Assembly: GCA_015680685.1 (NCBI GenBank)
Contig: MNCI01002011.1
Span: 189,066 to 253,065 of the forward strand
Direction: 5' to 3'
DNA from: Gnetum montanum
Taxonomy: Eukaryota > Streptophyta > Gnetopsida > Gnetales > Gnetaceae
DNA: 64,000 nt
A program made the position numbers and the translations under genes. The notes beneath the pieces were generated by a model. That model saw only the letters and a program-made list of their open reading frames with translations, did no database searches and was not told the DNA's origin. Of the stretch, positions 13,365 to 25,490 are shown in pieces; the first letter of the stretch is position 1; the number at the start of each line of letters is the position of its first letter.

Positions 13365-15250
13365 CCCAAGAATTCAAAGTGATGTATACTCATCCAGATG
13401 AGTTTTTGCTTAATTTCACCTTCATCCTGCACCAGGATGAACAACTGTGATGGAGAGACATGGAGGGTAACGTTGTGTTGCCACATGACTAATCTATTCC
13501 TAAGATGTTGCTCCAAACTCTTAAGAGGTTAGGAATCTAGGATCTTCATGAAGAATACGTTGTATAGGACTATGACTATTGGGACTAACATCCCACTGAA
13601 ACACAACACAAAAGAGATCAACACCACGAGAAGCGCCATGAAGCTACGAAGGTGAAATGGTTCACTAACCCCTTGTTCCCGCTAAACCAAAAAGATAATG
13701 AGGATTCTCCTTCTAGGGGCTCTCAACATGAAGATTCTACATCACTTAACTCTATTGAAGGGGGTTTGAACTTGAACTTATAGTCCACTATCAACAATCC
13801 TAGTTTAGGCAAAAGTGGGAGTCAAGGTAGGGGCTTGGGCAAGCATTGTGATGAAGATAAAAATGATGATCATGGTGATGAAAAATGGAGAGGAGGTGGA
13901 AGACATCATGGTGGTGGTAGTCCTCCTTTCTCTTTATCTTCTTCCTATGAATCTTCTTCTTCCACCTCTAAATCTAATCAAAACTACAAAGGACAAAACC
14001 ATGATGGAGGTGGACGATGGGACAATAATGATCGTAGGTCCTACCATAAATGAAGGGGTAGTAGAGGACATCATAGGTGTCATCGAAATCATGATGATGA
14101 TGAGACTTTACTTGGAACTCAAAGCATGTTGAACATTGTAGATGTAGTCAGAATTCCAACTAGGCATGTGAAAGATAGTAGAATCAAGAGGTTGGATATG
14201 AATAATATCCCTAGATTTGAGGGGGAATATAACTCAAATCCAAAAACCCATCTTCAAGTCTTTCATGATGCATGTGCCTTGCAGAACATAAAAAATGAAT
14301 GGTAGAAACTTAAGCTATTTCCCAAAACACAAAAGAAGTAGAAAGTTGGTGCCACTCTTTAGGGCTGAAATTAATTTGTAGATGGAGTATGATGCTTGAG
14401 TTGTTTAATAAAAAATATCAAATGCACTCTAGAGTGTCCAACTTAAGAAATCAAACCCAGGGTTGGTGATAAGAAACACATGAACCCTTGGATGCAGCCA
14501 TGGGTATGTATTATTCCCTTTTTCATAAATGTCCTAGCCATGGTTATTCTCAATAGGAGCAGCTTCGCCATATCATAGATGGACTTGATTGGACATAAGG
14601 AGAACTCTTTGGGTCTATGCTCAAGGGAGATTGTTAGAACTTAGTACCCATCATATACAAAGGTTGATTGAGTAGGTTGTAAAAGAAGAAGGAGAATTGA
14701 AAAAGAGGGAGAGTATTAAGAAATATAACTGGAACCCTTCCATTAAAGAAAGGGAGATCTAATTCTATGATAGTGAGGGGAAGACACCACTTGATCAAGT
14801 GGTACAGTGAAAAACCTTGCTAATTAAAAAATATATTTAAGAAATTCTAGCCAAGGTGAATAAAATGTGCAAATGTTTAGATAAAAAATTTCAAACTGCT
14901 CTAAATAATTACATAGGAATCTAAAGAGCAAGTTAGTAATCATGATCACAAGAGAAGAAAGGAAGTTGAACATGCCTACCAAGGGGGTAAGGGCAAAGCT
15001 ACTGTAGTAGAAGAGGTTTTGGAATCAAAATCAAATAATGATGGTGGATGTAACATCTACCAATATGAACATCCTATGGGAAGTTTCCCTATTGTGTAAT
15101 ACTTGTAAGAGTCTGGGATGTACACTTTGAATCCTAGGCTAGCAAGAAGGCAAGCACCTAAAAGATTACCTTATTCTCAAGGCAATCCTAAGCAATTCCA
15201 CCAACAACCAGTTTATTATTCAAGTGGAGCTCCATCATAATCATATAAAT
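13365..15250 (+). pseudogene. Athila gag relic (element B)
   Basis: The reading starts near 13365 with FKVMYTHPDEFLLNFTFILH, homologous to the gag start of element C (27950). A His/Gly/Ser-rich low-complexity stretch follows (13835-14050: GGGRHHGGGSPPFSLSSS), then the gag core from about 14160 (KRLDMNNIPRFEGEYNSNP, LQVFHDACALQNI). A degenerate cysteine-rich knuckle (CNIYQYEHPMGSF) sits near 15050-15080, where element C has CEICQYDHPKGCC. Many TAG stops are present, several where element C has CAG or TGG. The retroviral-type structural protein function is known for the family; this copy is inactive. Confidence 0.8.
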
Positions 15251-15769
15251 AGTATCAATAATGGCAACACCCATAGTTGTGGGGGATGCCACCATTGAGG
15301 TAGCAATACCCTTACAAATAGTCCAATCCATATGGGTACTATGTTCAACAACCCATGTCTCTACATGACTCTTTCAATTATGCTAATTTTTAGCATCACT
15401 ACTAACCTCCAGAGTACTATAGAGCTCATTCTCCATCTTCTAGAGGGAAATCCCCATTTCATCAGTATCCTCCTCATCGTTTAGCACATGTCCCTCCTCC
15501 CTCAACCAAATTACCACCTACTCCATCTATGCAAGGTGAAATTCTTGCACAACTGTTGTAACATAACACTGCTAGGGATCTTCACTTACAATTGGTTCTG
15601 CAGCTAGGTGGTTTGGGAACTAGATCCCATAAACAACCATTCTTCCAAACCAATAGCCCTCCTCACCGATACATGCAGTTGGTCGCCTTATGTCTCCTTC
15701 ATCCTCTGTATCTATTCCTTTTCAAAACCCTTCAAACCAAATGCCTCCTAAGATCCACACAATCATGTT

Positions 15770-16258
15770 AACCCACGTTGTATCTAATTAGATCAAGGAT
15801 GGCAACCTTCCTAGGAAAGAGCTAATCTTGGAAGTCCCCTCATCTACTTGTAAATTATTGAAAATGAGCCATGCAAGGCTCTTCTTGATTTAGGTTTTAG
15901 TGTCAATCTAATTTCTCATGAGATAAAAAAAGCTTGGAACCTACCTCTTCTCAAGAAGAGAAAAATTCATTTGAAATTGATAGATTAATCCATCATTGCT
16001 TCCTTAGGATTAGTGGAGGACATCGTGACCACTATTTATGTGTGGTCCTATCCTACTGATTTCTTGGTGATCAAGATTGACAGTTGCAAAGGGGACTTTC
16101 TAATCATTATGGGAAGGGCTTGGTTGAGCACTATTGATGCAAAAATGGACATTAGAGATCTTTCCTTAGAAATTTCCAAGGAAAATGCTTTTGGAAAGAT
16201 CAAGAAGAACAGAGTTCCATGCATTGTGTACAATGATACAAGGTGCAACTGTTTGTAG
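15770..16258 (+). pseudogene. Athila aspartic protease relic (element B)
   Basis: Readable as PCKALLD then LGFSVNLIS (near 15890), where element C keeps ALLDSGFGVNLIS. The catalytic D-S-G is therefore D-L-G here, a single C-to-T change. The downstream part is open at 16013-16258 (DFLVIKIDSCKGDFLIIMGR, AWLSTIDAKMDIRDLSLEIS), including the IIMGRAWLS flap-side block. It normally processes the gag-pol polyprotein. It is followed at 16402-16692 by the linker that precedes RT. Confidence 0.78.
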
Positions 16259-16689
16259 AGATTATGATCTATTGAAAGCACATCAATCAAAGCATGTAGA
16301 TAATGTGCAGAAGAATCTAAAATTAAAAAGTGCTTGTACACAATAGCCACAAAGAAGAAGGGTACCCAGTGGCTAACAATTGATCTTAAAAGTAGCACAC
16401 TTTGCATGGAACCCCTGAGAGCCTAACATGTGCCTATGTTGAGGGTATGGATGAATCAGAGCAAGTTCATCATCAACTCTCTAATGATGAACCTGATGAC
16501 ACTTATTGGAAAAAGTTGGAAATCCTTGAAAATTTTAAATATGAGCTCTTAGAGTTGAAAACTCTTCATTTCGGCATGGAGTATGCATTTCTAAAAAATG
16601 ACAAGCTAATGATAATCAATGTCGATCTTGCTCCTCAGCAGAAAAAGATGCTACTGAATGTGATTAACAAATGGCCAATAGCCTTTACT

Positions 16690-17960
16690 TGATCACATCC
16701 TAAACTCACTGGGATTGATCCTAGTATATGCCAGCATCACATCAATACTGATCCTTCCATCAAGCTAAAGAGATAGCCATAGTAGCAAGTAAATCCCAAA
16801 TTGAAGCAGATCATCAAAGAGAAAATTAAATAACTCCTCAAGGTAAGGTTCATCTATCCAATTGTGGATAATAAGAGGGTTAGCCCACTTGTAATTGTAC
16901 TAAAGAAATGTAGCAAGTAGAGGGTGTGTATTGATTTCAAGCTGTTGAACATGGTGACCTACAAAGATCATTTTCTATTACCATTTGTGGATCATGTGTT
17001 GGACACTATTTCTGGGTATTGTTTCTACAACTTTCTAGATGGTTATAGTGGCTATAACCATATTTAGATCACACTAGAGGATTAGGCCAAAATAACATTC
17101 AAAAGTTCTTGGGGAACTTTTGCACATTGAAAGATGCCATTTGGTCTATGAAGTGCCCCTACAACCTTCCAATGCCTTGTCCTTAGCATTCTTTAGTAGC
17201 ATATTGGTAATAAGATAGAAGTCCTTATGAATGACTTTTCCACCTATGGTGCTATGTTTGAGAAAGTCCTAGACTGCCTTAAGAAAGTGCTTAAAAGGTG
17301 CATGGATACCAAACTTCAGCTCAATTCACCAAAGAGCCATCTCATGGTACAAGAGGGCATTATGTTGGGGCATAGAATCTTACAATCAAGGATTCAAGTG
17401 GACCTAGAAAAAATTAGGGTTATCTAAGGAATAACCCATCAACCGAAAACTATTAAATATGTCTGATCATTCCTTGGACATGCTGACTACTATCAGCTAT
17501 TCATAGAGAATTTTTCTAGGATTGCTAAATCATTGGTTGAGCTTACAAAGAAGGATGCTCCATTTGTATGGACCAAGGAATGTGAAAAGGCATTCCAGAG
17601 CCTCAAAGAGAAGCTTGTAGAGACTCCAATTTTACAAACACCTAACTGGTCTTGTCTATTTTACATCATGATGGATGCATCAAACTATGCTTTGGGAGCC
17701 ATGCTTATATAGTTGGATGATCAGAAATGTCCTTATTACATCCATTGCATAAGCTAAAGCATTGTGGGTGCATAGCTTAACTACATCACAATGAAGAAAG
17801 AGTTGATGGTAGTGTTGTATGTCTTGGAGTAATTCAAGCACTATGTGCTTGGATATAAAGTCTTTGTGCACACAGATCATAGTGCCATTTTCTTCCTCAT
17901 GAACAAGTTGATGGTGAGCCCCCATGTCATATGATGATTGGTGATCTTACAAAAGTTCAA
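16690..17960 (+). pseudogene. Athila reverse transcriptase and RNase H relic (element B)
   Basis: RT blocks in order: SPLVIVLKKCSK and VCIDFKLLNMVTYKDHF (16885-16975), FLDGYSGYNHI (17030), SWGTFAH and MPFGL (17110-17150), LMNDFSTYG (17222-17250), and the thumb-side SPKSHLMVQEGIMLGHRI. The catalytic loop, normally an MDDF-type sequence, reads MNDF, one G-to-A change. RNase H follows at about 17560-17940 (PFVWTKECEKAFQSLKEKL, YYIMMDASNYALGAM with the first catalytic Asp, VHTDHSAIFFLMNKLMV). Multiple TAG stops interrupt it. The minus-strand sister at 50060-51250 keeps MDDF. Confidence 0.85.
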
Positions 17961-18229
17961 TCTTATAATGGTGGATTAAAAGGGAATCAAGAATGTGGTC
18001 ATTGATGACTTGTCTTAGTTACGATGGAACATCAAAGAGGAGGAGAGCCCACTCTCTAATCAATTTCCTAATAAACTCCTCTTTGCTGGTGCAATAAATG
18101 AATAAGTGCCCACTGAACCTAATTGGTACAATGGTATCCTCACTTATCTTCTCACTCAGGAGATGCCACAAGAATTGAACCACTAGAAGAAACAACAATT
18201 GTTTCATGGAAATCAACAAACACCTTTAT

Positions 18230-19420
18230 AAGGTGTGTGTCGATGGCCTAGTTCATTGGTATGTCCCTGATGCTGATTAGCTACATGTTCTCCAAGACAC
18301 TCATGAGGGTCCTTATGGAGGCCACCACGTAGGAAGACACACAGTCATTAAGATCCTAATGGTAAGGTATTATTGGCCAACACTCTTCAGGGACATCCAC
18401 CAATTTGTCTGCTCTTGTGAATGCTATCAAAAAGATGGTGGGATGACCACTTAAATGGAGGAACCTCAGTAGTCGATCCAACCACTAGAACCCTTTTGAT
18501 ATATGAGACATAGACTTCATGGATTCCATCACATCCATGTCAAACAAAAAGGCTTACATAATAGTCACTATTAACTATTATACAAAATGGGTAGAAGCAA
18601 CAGTCGTCACTAGTTGTACATCTTCCACTACTACTTAGTCTATATAACAGAATGTTGTAAATAGGTTTGGGATGCATTGATTTTTGACAATGGTACTTAT
18701 TTTACAAGTGTTACTTTTTGTAAGCTCATGTAATGCTTGTGGGTTGAACATAAACTAACAACACCCTACCACCCCCAAGCCAATGGCCAAGCCAAGGTTA
18801 CAAATAGGGAAATGACTAAGATCTTAATGAGAAAAATTAGCAAATATAGGAGAGACAGGAACAAAAAACTCAAAAATTCCCTATGGACATACCACTCCAC
18901 ATGGAAACCCCCTGTAGGCTACTCTCCCTATGAACTGGTGTATGAAAAACTTCCAACTCTTCTTATCCAATCTAAGCTTTGTACACTTTTAATAGTTTGT
19001 GACCTTGGTCTTGACCTTAGCTTAGCACAAAAATAAAGACTAATCAAGCTCAATGTGCTAGATGAGAATCGATTAGTGATCCTGGCCTTGAATGAACTAC
19101 ATAAGGCATTCAACAAAAAACACCATCACCTTAGAATATGGAAGGTAAAATTTCAACCTAGAGACAAGGTCCTCTACTAGAACCCCACACACGTATCTCA
19201 ATGAACTAAGTTCCAAACATTGTGGGAAGGGTCTTACATCATTTACAAAACCTTTTCTTCTAAGACTATGTTAATATAAAAACCTGAGAGCCTAAATAAG
19301 AATCAACTAGTCAACATCCAATAAGTTAAACCTTTCCATGAGCACAAGTAAGCCAGTATAAGAAACACCTCATCAAATGGACACCTAGACTCAATTTTTT
19401 AAATCTTCTCCTTTCAACTC
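18230..19420 (+). pseudogene. Athila integrase relic (element B)
   Basis: The zinc-binding N-terminus is visible (HEGPYGGHHVGRHT at 18300, CECYQKDGG at 18418). The core is frame-shifted around 18520-18650 but recovers ALIFDNGTYFTS (18675, second catalytic Asp), then an open stretch 18737-19036 with TPYHPQANGQAKVTNREMTK, which holds the catalytic Glu. The C-terminal part reads WEGSYIIYKTFSSK and ends FQLSHGG near 19430. No chromodomain is visible, as expected for Athila. Not functional. Confidence 0.85.
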
Positions 19421-21430
19421 AGTCATGGGGGAGATAGCCATTAGTGCTAATCATTAAAATGGCTTCTCAATTTTTGTACTTTTTTATTTTATACTTTTTT
19501 AAATTTACACTTTGTTGTTCTTACACTTTTTATTTTACACTTTATTATTTTTTCCCAATTTTTGTTTTACAACATCATTAGTATATTTTGACTTTCTGGA
19601 ATATGTTAGAATTTCTTTTATATTTTACTTTATTTATTGTGTGAATTTTTTTATTTTTTTCTAATAAAAGTTTTTTATTGCCAACAAGACATAGTGATGT
19701 TGTAGTTGTTTGCAAATGATGGTTTGTACTTAATGTTGTGATTGCTAATCTCTAGTTTCTATTTTTGAATTTTGATGATTGATGACTAAAACAAGTTTCT
19801 TTTTCATGGAATAGGCAATGAGTCCACATCATCCACCCATCCACAAACTCTATGGTCTTCCTTATTTTGAAAGTATGAGGTCCATTTTTCATTAATAAAA
19901 CTTTAATGAACTTGTAACCTTGGTAGCTTTCAAAAATTGGGAAAGATTCAAAGGCTTGTAAAGGGTCTGACTTCAAGGGGATTCAATGCTCTTTATGCCT
20001 TTCTACTTACTTGAGTGCATGAGTGTTTTCATGGATTTCTTGTTGTTCCATGTCAACCAATAATAGGAAGTTAATAAGTTTTTGCATGATGTGGTTCCCA
20101 TCTGAAATCTATAAAAACATAAAATTCAAAAAAAAAACATGATGGAAATTCAAAGCATACCCCCTTAGATAAAAATAATAGGCTACAAGCATTGATTATG
20201 GGACTAGAAAGACATGTTACCCATGCCTGAAGGTCTTTGCTAACTAAGGCCTTTTCTTACTTCCTGCTTATATTTTCTTCTCTAATAAGGAATGATGATT
20301 AATCTATGGGAGCATTCTTGTGTCTCGAGAGGGTGGCTTGGTCTTAGAGTGATGATACAAATTCATTGAAAGTGGTTGGTTTTGATCTGGACTAAGGATG
20401 AATTTATTGGATCATTTAACCATAAAATCCACAAGGGACTTCATGTGGCCACGATTAGGAACTCTATTCCATCTTCTCTCCCATCCATTAATGCTATCCA
20501 TAATTCACCTCACTACTTATTTTCATGTTTTTGTTCAATGTCTTAGTTTCCTATGTTGAAATTCTTAGATAAATTCTTTCAGATTTGGTCCTTAACTTTT
20601 TGTAACCATTAATCAATTGTGGGTCCCATGAACTCCTTGGTTTGAGGATATGCAAGGGCAAATAGGGCATAAGCCTACTATGGGGAGGAACCACTTGCAT
20701 GTCTCTTGATTGGGTGAGTTAAGTTCCTTATTGTTAGGCATTCCTACAATTGAATCTTTCATGCATCCCATCGTGCATGCAACTGTGCGCTCCTTAAGAT
20801 AATTTTCTCTAGTAAGATTTTATTCTCCAATTTTGTAAATTCCCAAGCCCTCTTCTAGCATTTCATCATGTTCATAGCTTTTCTGGCTCTTTGTAACTCT
20901 AATTTCATGTAAAAAATCACTGTATTTTTCAATAAAGTGAAAAATTTTGTGGAACAACTCCATCAATGGGACCCTGTATACGTGTCCCTCCTGTCGATGG
21001 GACCCCATCGACATAAGGTAAAACACCTACAAATATGTGTGAGCACTTAAGAATTTTTCACATTTTCTCATAAACAAGGAGTTTTTGAATTTTTCAAAGC
21101 CCAGAACCTTCCAAGAGCCACATCTTCCCATGTGTCCAATTCACTCCACTCTTTGACCCTATAGCTACAAGAGGTAAGCTCTTTGTCGTGGGGGCCACAA
21201 ACCTTAATTTTTTGACAGAAACGTTTTCGAAATTTTTCTAAATCTCACAAAGGTTTAACAAATAAATCAACATTAAAACACCAATTTATAAGAGTTAAAC
21301 CTTTCCAACAAGCTTTGGTGACATTCTAAGATTAAAATCATTAAAATAATAATAAAATAATCAATCTTCCATGGTCTAAACTTATCCTAAGTGTAACTAC
21401 TTAATGAGAAAGGTACTAAGATGGTATAAG
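19421..21430 (+). other. Post-pol non-coding region of element B
   Basis: No coding signal. 19800-20270 is clearly alignable to 32030-32446 in element C and, on the minus strand, to 46660-47060 in element D. It includes GAGTCCACATCATCCA, TTCAAGGGGATT, TGCATGGTGTGGTTC-like and GGCTACAAGCA words. 20955-21020 contains a near-palindrome around GTCGATGGGACCCCATCGAC. 21040-21430 shows nothing I recognise. Confidence 0.6.
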
Positions 21431-21769
21431 TTACACATCAAATGCTACTCCTTGGTTGTGTTATGACCTCAAATGGAACCTAAAGGAAAGCACACATAGG
21501 AAGGAGGACCATCTTAACCAAGGCACAAATAGCCATGAATAGGAAGGGGCCAAGAATAGCCCCATAAGCAAGTCAAAACCCATACTAGGGGATCTCTTCA
21601 AGAGGAGCCTAAAGTGGAATCCATGTGAAAAATTCCTACGGAAGTGGTCACAACCAAATAGTCTCACCGAGATGAGGCATCATAGCCTAGACCAAACCTT
21701 GAGGTTACCTTGATGAAGGCTTGCCTCAAATAGATCGCAAACAAGGAGGTCCAAAAATCTATGCTTCAA

Positions 21770-22620
21770 GAGTTAAACTTTAGAATTTTCTTGGAGTTCA
21801 CACTGCTAGAAGTTAAAGCTTAATTGTAGGACTCTCCCATGTGGCCCACAATCACTTCCAGCGAGGAGTGGTACATGGGAGAGACATACCTATTCTGGAA
21901 CAATCGGTAGGTTAGTTCAATAGTCAAGATTAATGATGTTTCAATGTCCTACTCGGTGAAATTCATTACAAATGCCCTTGGGTTACCATAAACCAAGCCA
22001 AACCTTGCTAAAATTCCCATGTAGGTAGATCCTAGCATTAAGAAAGAATGGATGTAGCATGTTATGAAGTAGACTGTAAGGAGTTTGGTGCACTAACCAT
22101 AGTAGAATATGCATATTTCAAGATTGCAGCCTTTCACCTTAATCCAATGGTGATGCCAAGTAAGATCATAGCCTTCTCTGCCCATGCATGTGCCACTCTA
22201 AGTGGTAGATTCCTAGTCAACCTTCCAAAACTGATCTATCTTGAGATAGAAAAGTGATTTAAAGAAAATGAACATGAAAGGAAGGCACTACCCTTCCCAT
22301 GTCTCATCCAAAAATTATGCAAGAGGGGAGGCATAACATGCTATACAAATGACATTGTATGACGTGCCCCATCTACTTCTTAGATAGAGATGATGAAGGA
22401 TAAAGTGCCTACTAAAGTTATCCAAGAAGAGAAGCAGCAACCACCACCTCCACCATCCACTCACAAAACAACATTGTAGTTCTACGTTACTCTTGAGCAC
22501 ATGTGCGAGATTTGATAGAAACTCTTGCAAAAGTAGGAGCAATGAGTAGGAATAAGTTGTGGTGATCCATTTGTGTATCGTCCAATAATGAGTCATCTTA
22601 ACGAAGTGGCTTGAACCATC
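21770..22620 (+). pseudogene. Plant-transposon-type domain relic in the env position
   Basis: After integrase and the post-pol gap, protein-like sequence resumes in shifting frames: EEWYMGETYLFWNN (21855), an open part at 22048-22257 (VEYAYFKIAAFHLNP) and LPFPCLIQKLCKRGGI (22290). The LPFPxLIxxLC block and its surroundings resemble the 'putative plant transposon protein' domain that plant Ty3/gypsy elements often carry downstream of pol. In Athila this is the place of the env-like ORF, but I see no clear signal peptide or membrane anchor. The assignment is by motif only; stops and frameshifts are frequent. Confidence 0.5.
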
Positions 22621-22689
22621 ATCTAGATGGAAGGAGGTGGACTAATTTTCTCAACCCAAAGAATGTAGCTACCCACAAGATCAAATCTT

Positions 22690-24350
22690 GATGCTCAAGA
22701 GGTAATGATATCTCTCTCTCAGCAGCAGTAATTCCTAGAAATCTCTAGGAACACTGCTACTTTTTCAGTACGTCTAGAGGAGGGTGAGGGGGAAACTATC
22801 TTAGTGATGCAAAACCATGGGCAAGAGATAGCAGTAGAGGTGGTTGCTAATAGAATTGTGGAAGCCTTAAATGCACCTGCAACATCTATACTAGACGTTT
22901 CTACACTCAGAGATGTGTAGACATCCGCATGAACCCTTAGCGATAGATTAAGTGCAACCTAGCATAAGGAGTTTCTGGATCAACTAGTGGGAACCAGTCA
23001 ACTGATTCCAGATGTCTTTGACCTTCCAGATACAATCACTACAACCTATTTAGAGTTACTAGAAGTGAGGGGAAAGTGCATCATATTGGAGGGGTAGCTC
23101 GAAATATCCCAAGCATAAAACCAATGCTTGACTATGAAGGTTGCTAAATTAAGAGCCTATCTCATTGATCCCATGTTTCTCAACCTTGCATTAACAAGGG
23201 ATGAAGCCTTCAAGAAACTTGAAGACAAGCTCAAAAAGGTTGAAAATAAGAAGGAGATAGGTTCCTTTGACTAGTTTGTGGCCAATGCCAAAACATACAC
23301 CATTCAGAAGGACTTGGTCTACACCATTCAGAAGGACTTGATCTAGATGCATCATGAGAATGCAATTTTGACCACAAAAAATCATTGCCTGTAGAATGTT
23401 GACATGCAAAAGCATTAGATGCAATATTTTATCCATCAATATTAGGTGCAGCTAACCAAAGTAAACAATGAATTGTGAAGATTGGTAGTCAAAAACAAAA
23501 ATCTCTCCATGGAGGAATTTTGTGCTCTTCGCCAAAAATTTGTAATAAAGATAGCTACCTAGAAAAATGAGGCTCTCAAAATTGAGAGAGTCAATAACCA
23601 TTATAGAGATTAGGTTGGACTACAAAAAGAAATTAATGAAAAGAACATTCAAATGACAAAGGTGAAAGTTAATGAGGCCCTCCAACATCTCAAGGAAGGA
23701 GGCGATGTCTGGTAGCCTATCTTTGATGGGCTCAATGACTACAATAAAGTAGAGATCTGCATGAAAGTACTATAGATTGAGGAGATGCTGGAGTATATAG
23801 AGATTTCCAATCTCTATTCTGCAAATTTGACAATGCTAAATGTTAATAGGCTATGATCCGAATTGGATAAATAAGTGGCCAACTCGTACTCACTGTATGA
23901 GACAAAGGTTAAGCATCACAAAGACATTAAGCAGAAGCTTGAGATTGCCAATGCTGAACTTGAGGTTCTCAAGGTGAAATTCACTGATTGATGATCAACT
24001 ATTGAGAACCTAACCAACCATATGAATGATTACTAGGAGCTACACAATGCACACAGAGCATTCGATATTGAACATAAACAATTCACTACCTAGTTCCTAA
24101 ATGTTAAGGAGATGTTCCTAATAATGCCTTGTCCATGGGATATTCCCATTCCATCCCACATTAGCAAAGCCATGTGGACTATTAATGATCCCCAAAGTAA
24201 GGAGGAGAAGATGAAGGCATAGTTGAACACCTTTGGTCTTTGACTAGAAGTTGTAGCTACCGCAAGACAATCACAACCACCTCAACCACCGTGTGCACCT
24301 AAAGTAAGAGAAGATCCTTTAGAGCCTTGGGAGCCTCCAACGCCTTAGAC
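22690..24350 (+). pseudogene. Coiled-coil ORF relic downstream of the env-position domain
   Basis: One frame stays readable for about 1.6 kb with isolated TAG stops. It is rich in Lys, Glu, Leu, Asn and Gln in a heptad-like pattern (EAFKKLEDKLKKVENKKE at 23200, LQKEINEKNIQMTKVKVN near 23620, IKQKLEIANAELEVLKVKF near 23930). It ends in a Pro-rich tail near 24280-24350 (QPPQPPCAPKVREDPLEPWE). Together with the preceding domain it would make a protein of 700-800 residues before decay. The function is unknown; an elongated scaffold-like protein is inference from composition only. It ends about 240 bp before the 3' LTR. Confidence 0.5.
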
Positions 24351-24589
24351 CATTTGATCTTCTTTAACATCTTCATGCCATCAAAGGAATTATGTTTGTT
24401 AGTTTTGTCCTAGTGTTCAATTTTGTTGTTTTGAACACCAAAATTTTGTAATCAATGTAAAACTGTACATTCAGACACTTAGTGTTTTTTTTTTGTTGTT
24501 TGTATGTTTTTTTTGTCAGTCAGTAATCCCATACCTTCCCAAATTTTGTAAAGAACTTGAGGATGAGTTGCCATTTAGTTGTGGAGGTA

Positions 24590-25490
24590 TGATGAAGCAT
24601 CATGGTTTGGCTGCGTTCACGGGATGTCATTGATGCAACCTCGTCAACAAGATCTCATCAACATGATCCTGTTGATGTAGGGTTTGACCCATTGATGTGT
24701 ACCCATCAACGGGGCATCCTTTTTTTACCTATAAATGTGCATCATCCACTGCATTTATGACATTCCATTCATAAGTTATAGTGAAGCTCCAACAGTTTTT
24801 CTTCTCAAAAGTTAGAATATTTTCTAAGTTCCTGCAATAGGACTCAAAGAGTGTACAAATCTTTATTTGAGCACTATTGTACCTAAGCATTGCAATGTGT
24901 GCAACAATAAAGATGAGCTTTCTAATAAACCTTGAAACACTTTGAAATAGATTAATTATTTCCTTTATGCATTTAATATTTTAAGCAATTTCCTTCAATG
25001 TTTTAAGTGCTTAAGTAATTAATTAATTAAGCTAAGTTAAATAGTGATTAATTAAAACACATAAGTACAACCACTTTGAGCATACATGTAACGCTTGGTA
25101 ATCCTAGTATCGCTTAACGTTTGGTAACCCAGTAGCATTATGTGTGTTCAGGATGTGTACGGAAAATGGGAACGAATGCTTATGTTAAGATTAGTTAAGT
25201 GTTGGCTAGTTGTTAGATTAATTTAGTAATTAAATACCTTTATTCATTATTCCTTATTCTTAGGCAACTTAGAACACAAAAACATAAAAATGGTAAAAAT
25301 GATATGCCTTAGTTATACTTAACCATACCCTTGTACTCACAAGTGTAACTGGGAAGACAATGATTGCAATGGTTGATTCACCTCCTAGACCAGTGTATGT
25401 TAAAACTTAGAAGTCCTTGGAATTTGAGTGGATCATGCGTGAATGCTTGTGATTCGTATGGTTGGGTGTAGTGGTACTTGCTACTCATCA
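24590..25490 (+). repeat. 3' LTR of element B
   Basis: The LTR is 901 bp, TGATGAAGCATCA to GCTACTCATCA. A TATA-like ACCTATAAATG lies at 24730 with a transcribed region following. The purine-rich GTTGTGGAGGTA just before position 24590 is the polypurine tract. Confidence 0.9.

Larger units (their letters stand above)
12278..25490 (+). mobile_element. Full-length decayed Athila retrotransposon (element B)
   Basis: Two related LTRs (12278-13163 and 24590-25490), each TGATGAAG...CTCATCA, enclose gag, protease, RT, RNase H and integrase in the Ty3/gypsy order, followed by a 5-kb 3' region with further ORF relics. A tRNA-Asp-type primer site follows the 5' LTR and a purine-rich GTGGAGGTA precedes the 3' LTR. 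All genes carry multiple stops, mostly of the C-to-T type, so the element is dead. The flanking five bases (CTTGG and CCTAA) do not match, so no target duplication is claimed. The insertion split a LINE, which independently supports the borders. Confidence 0.88.
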
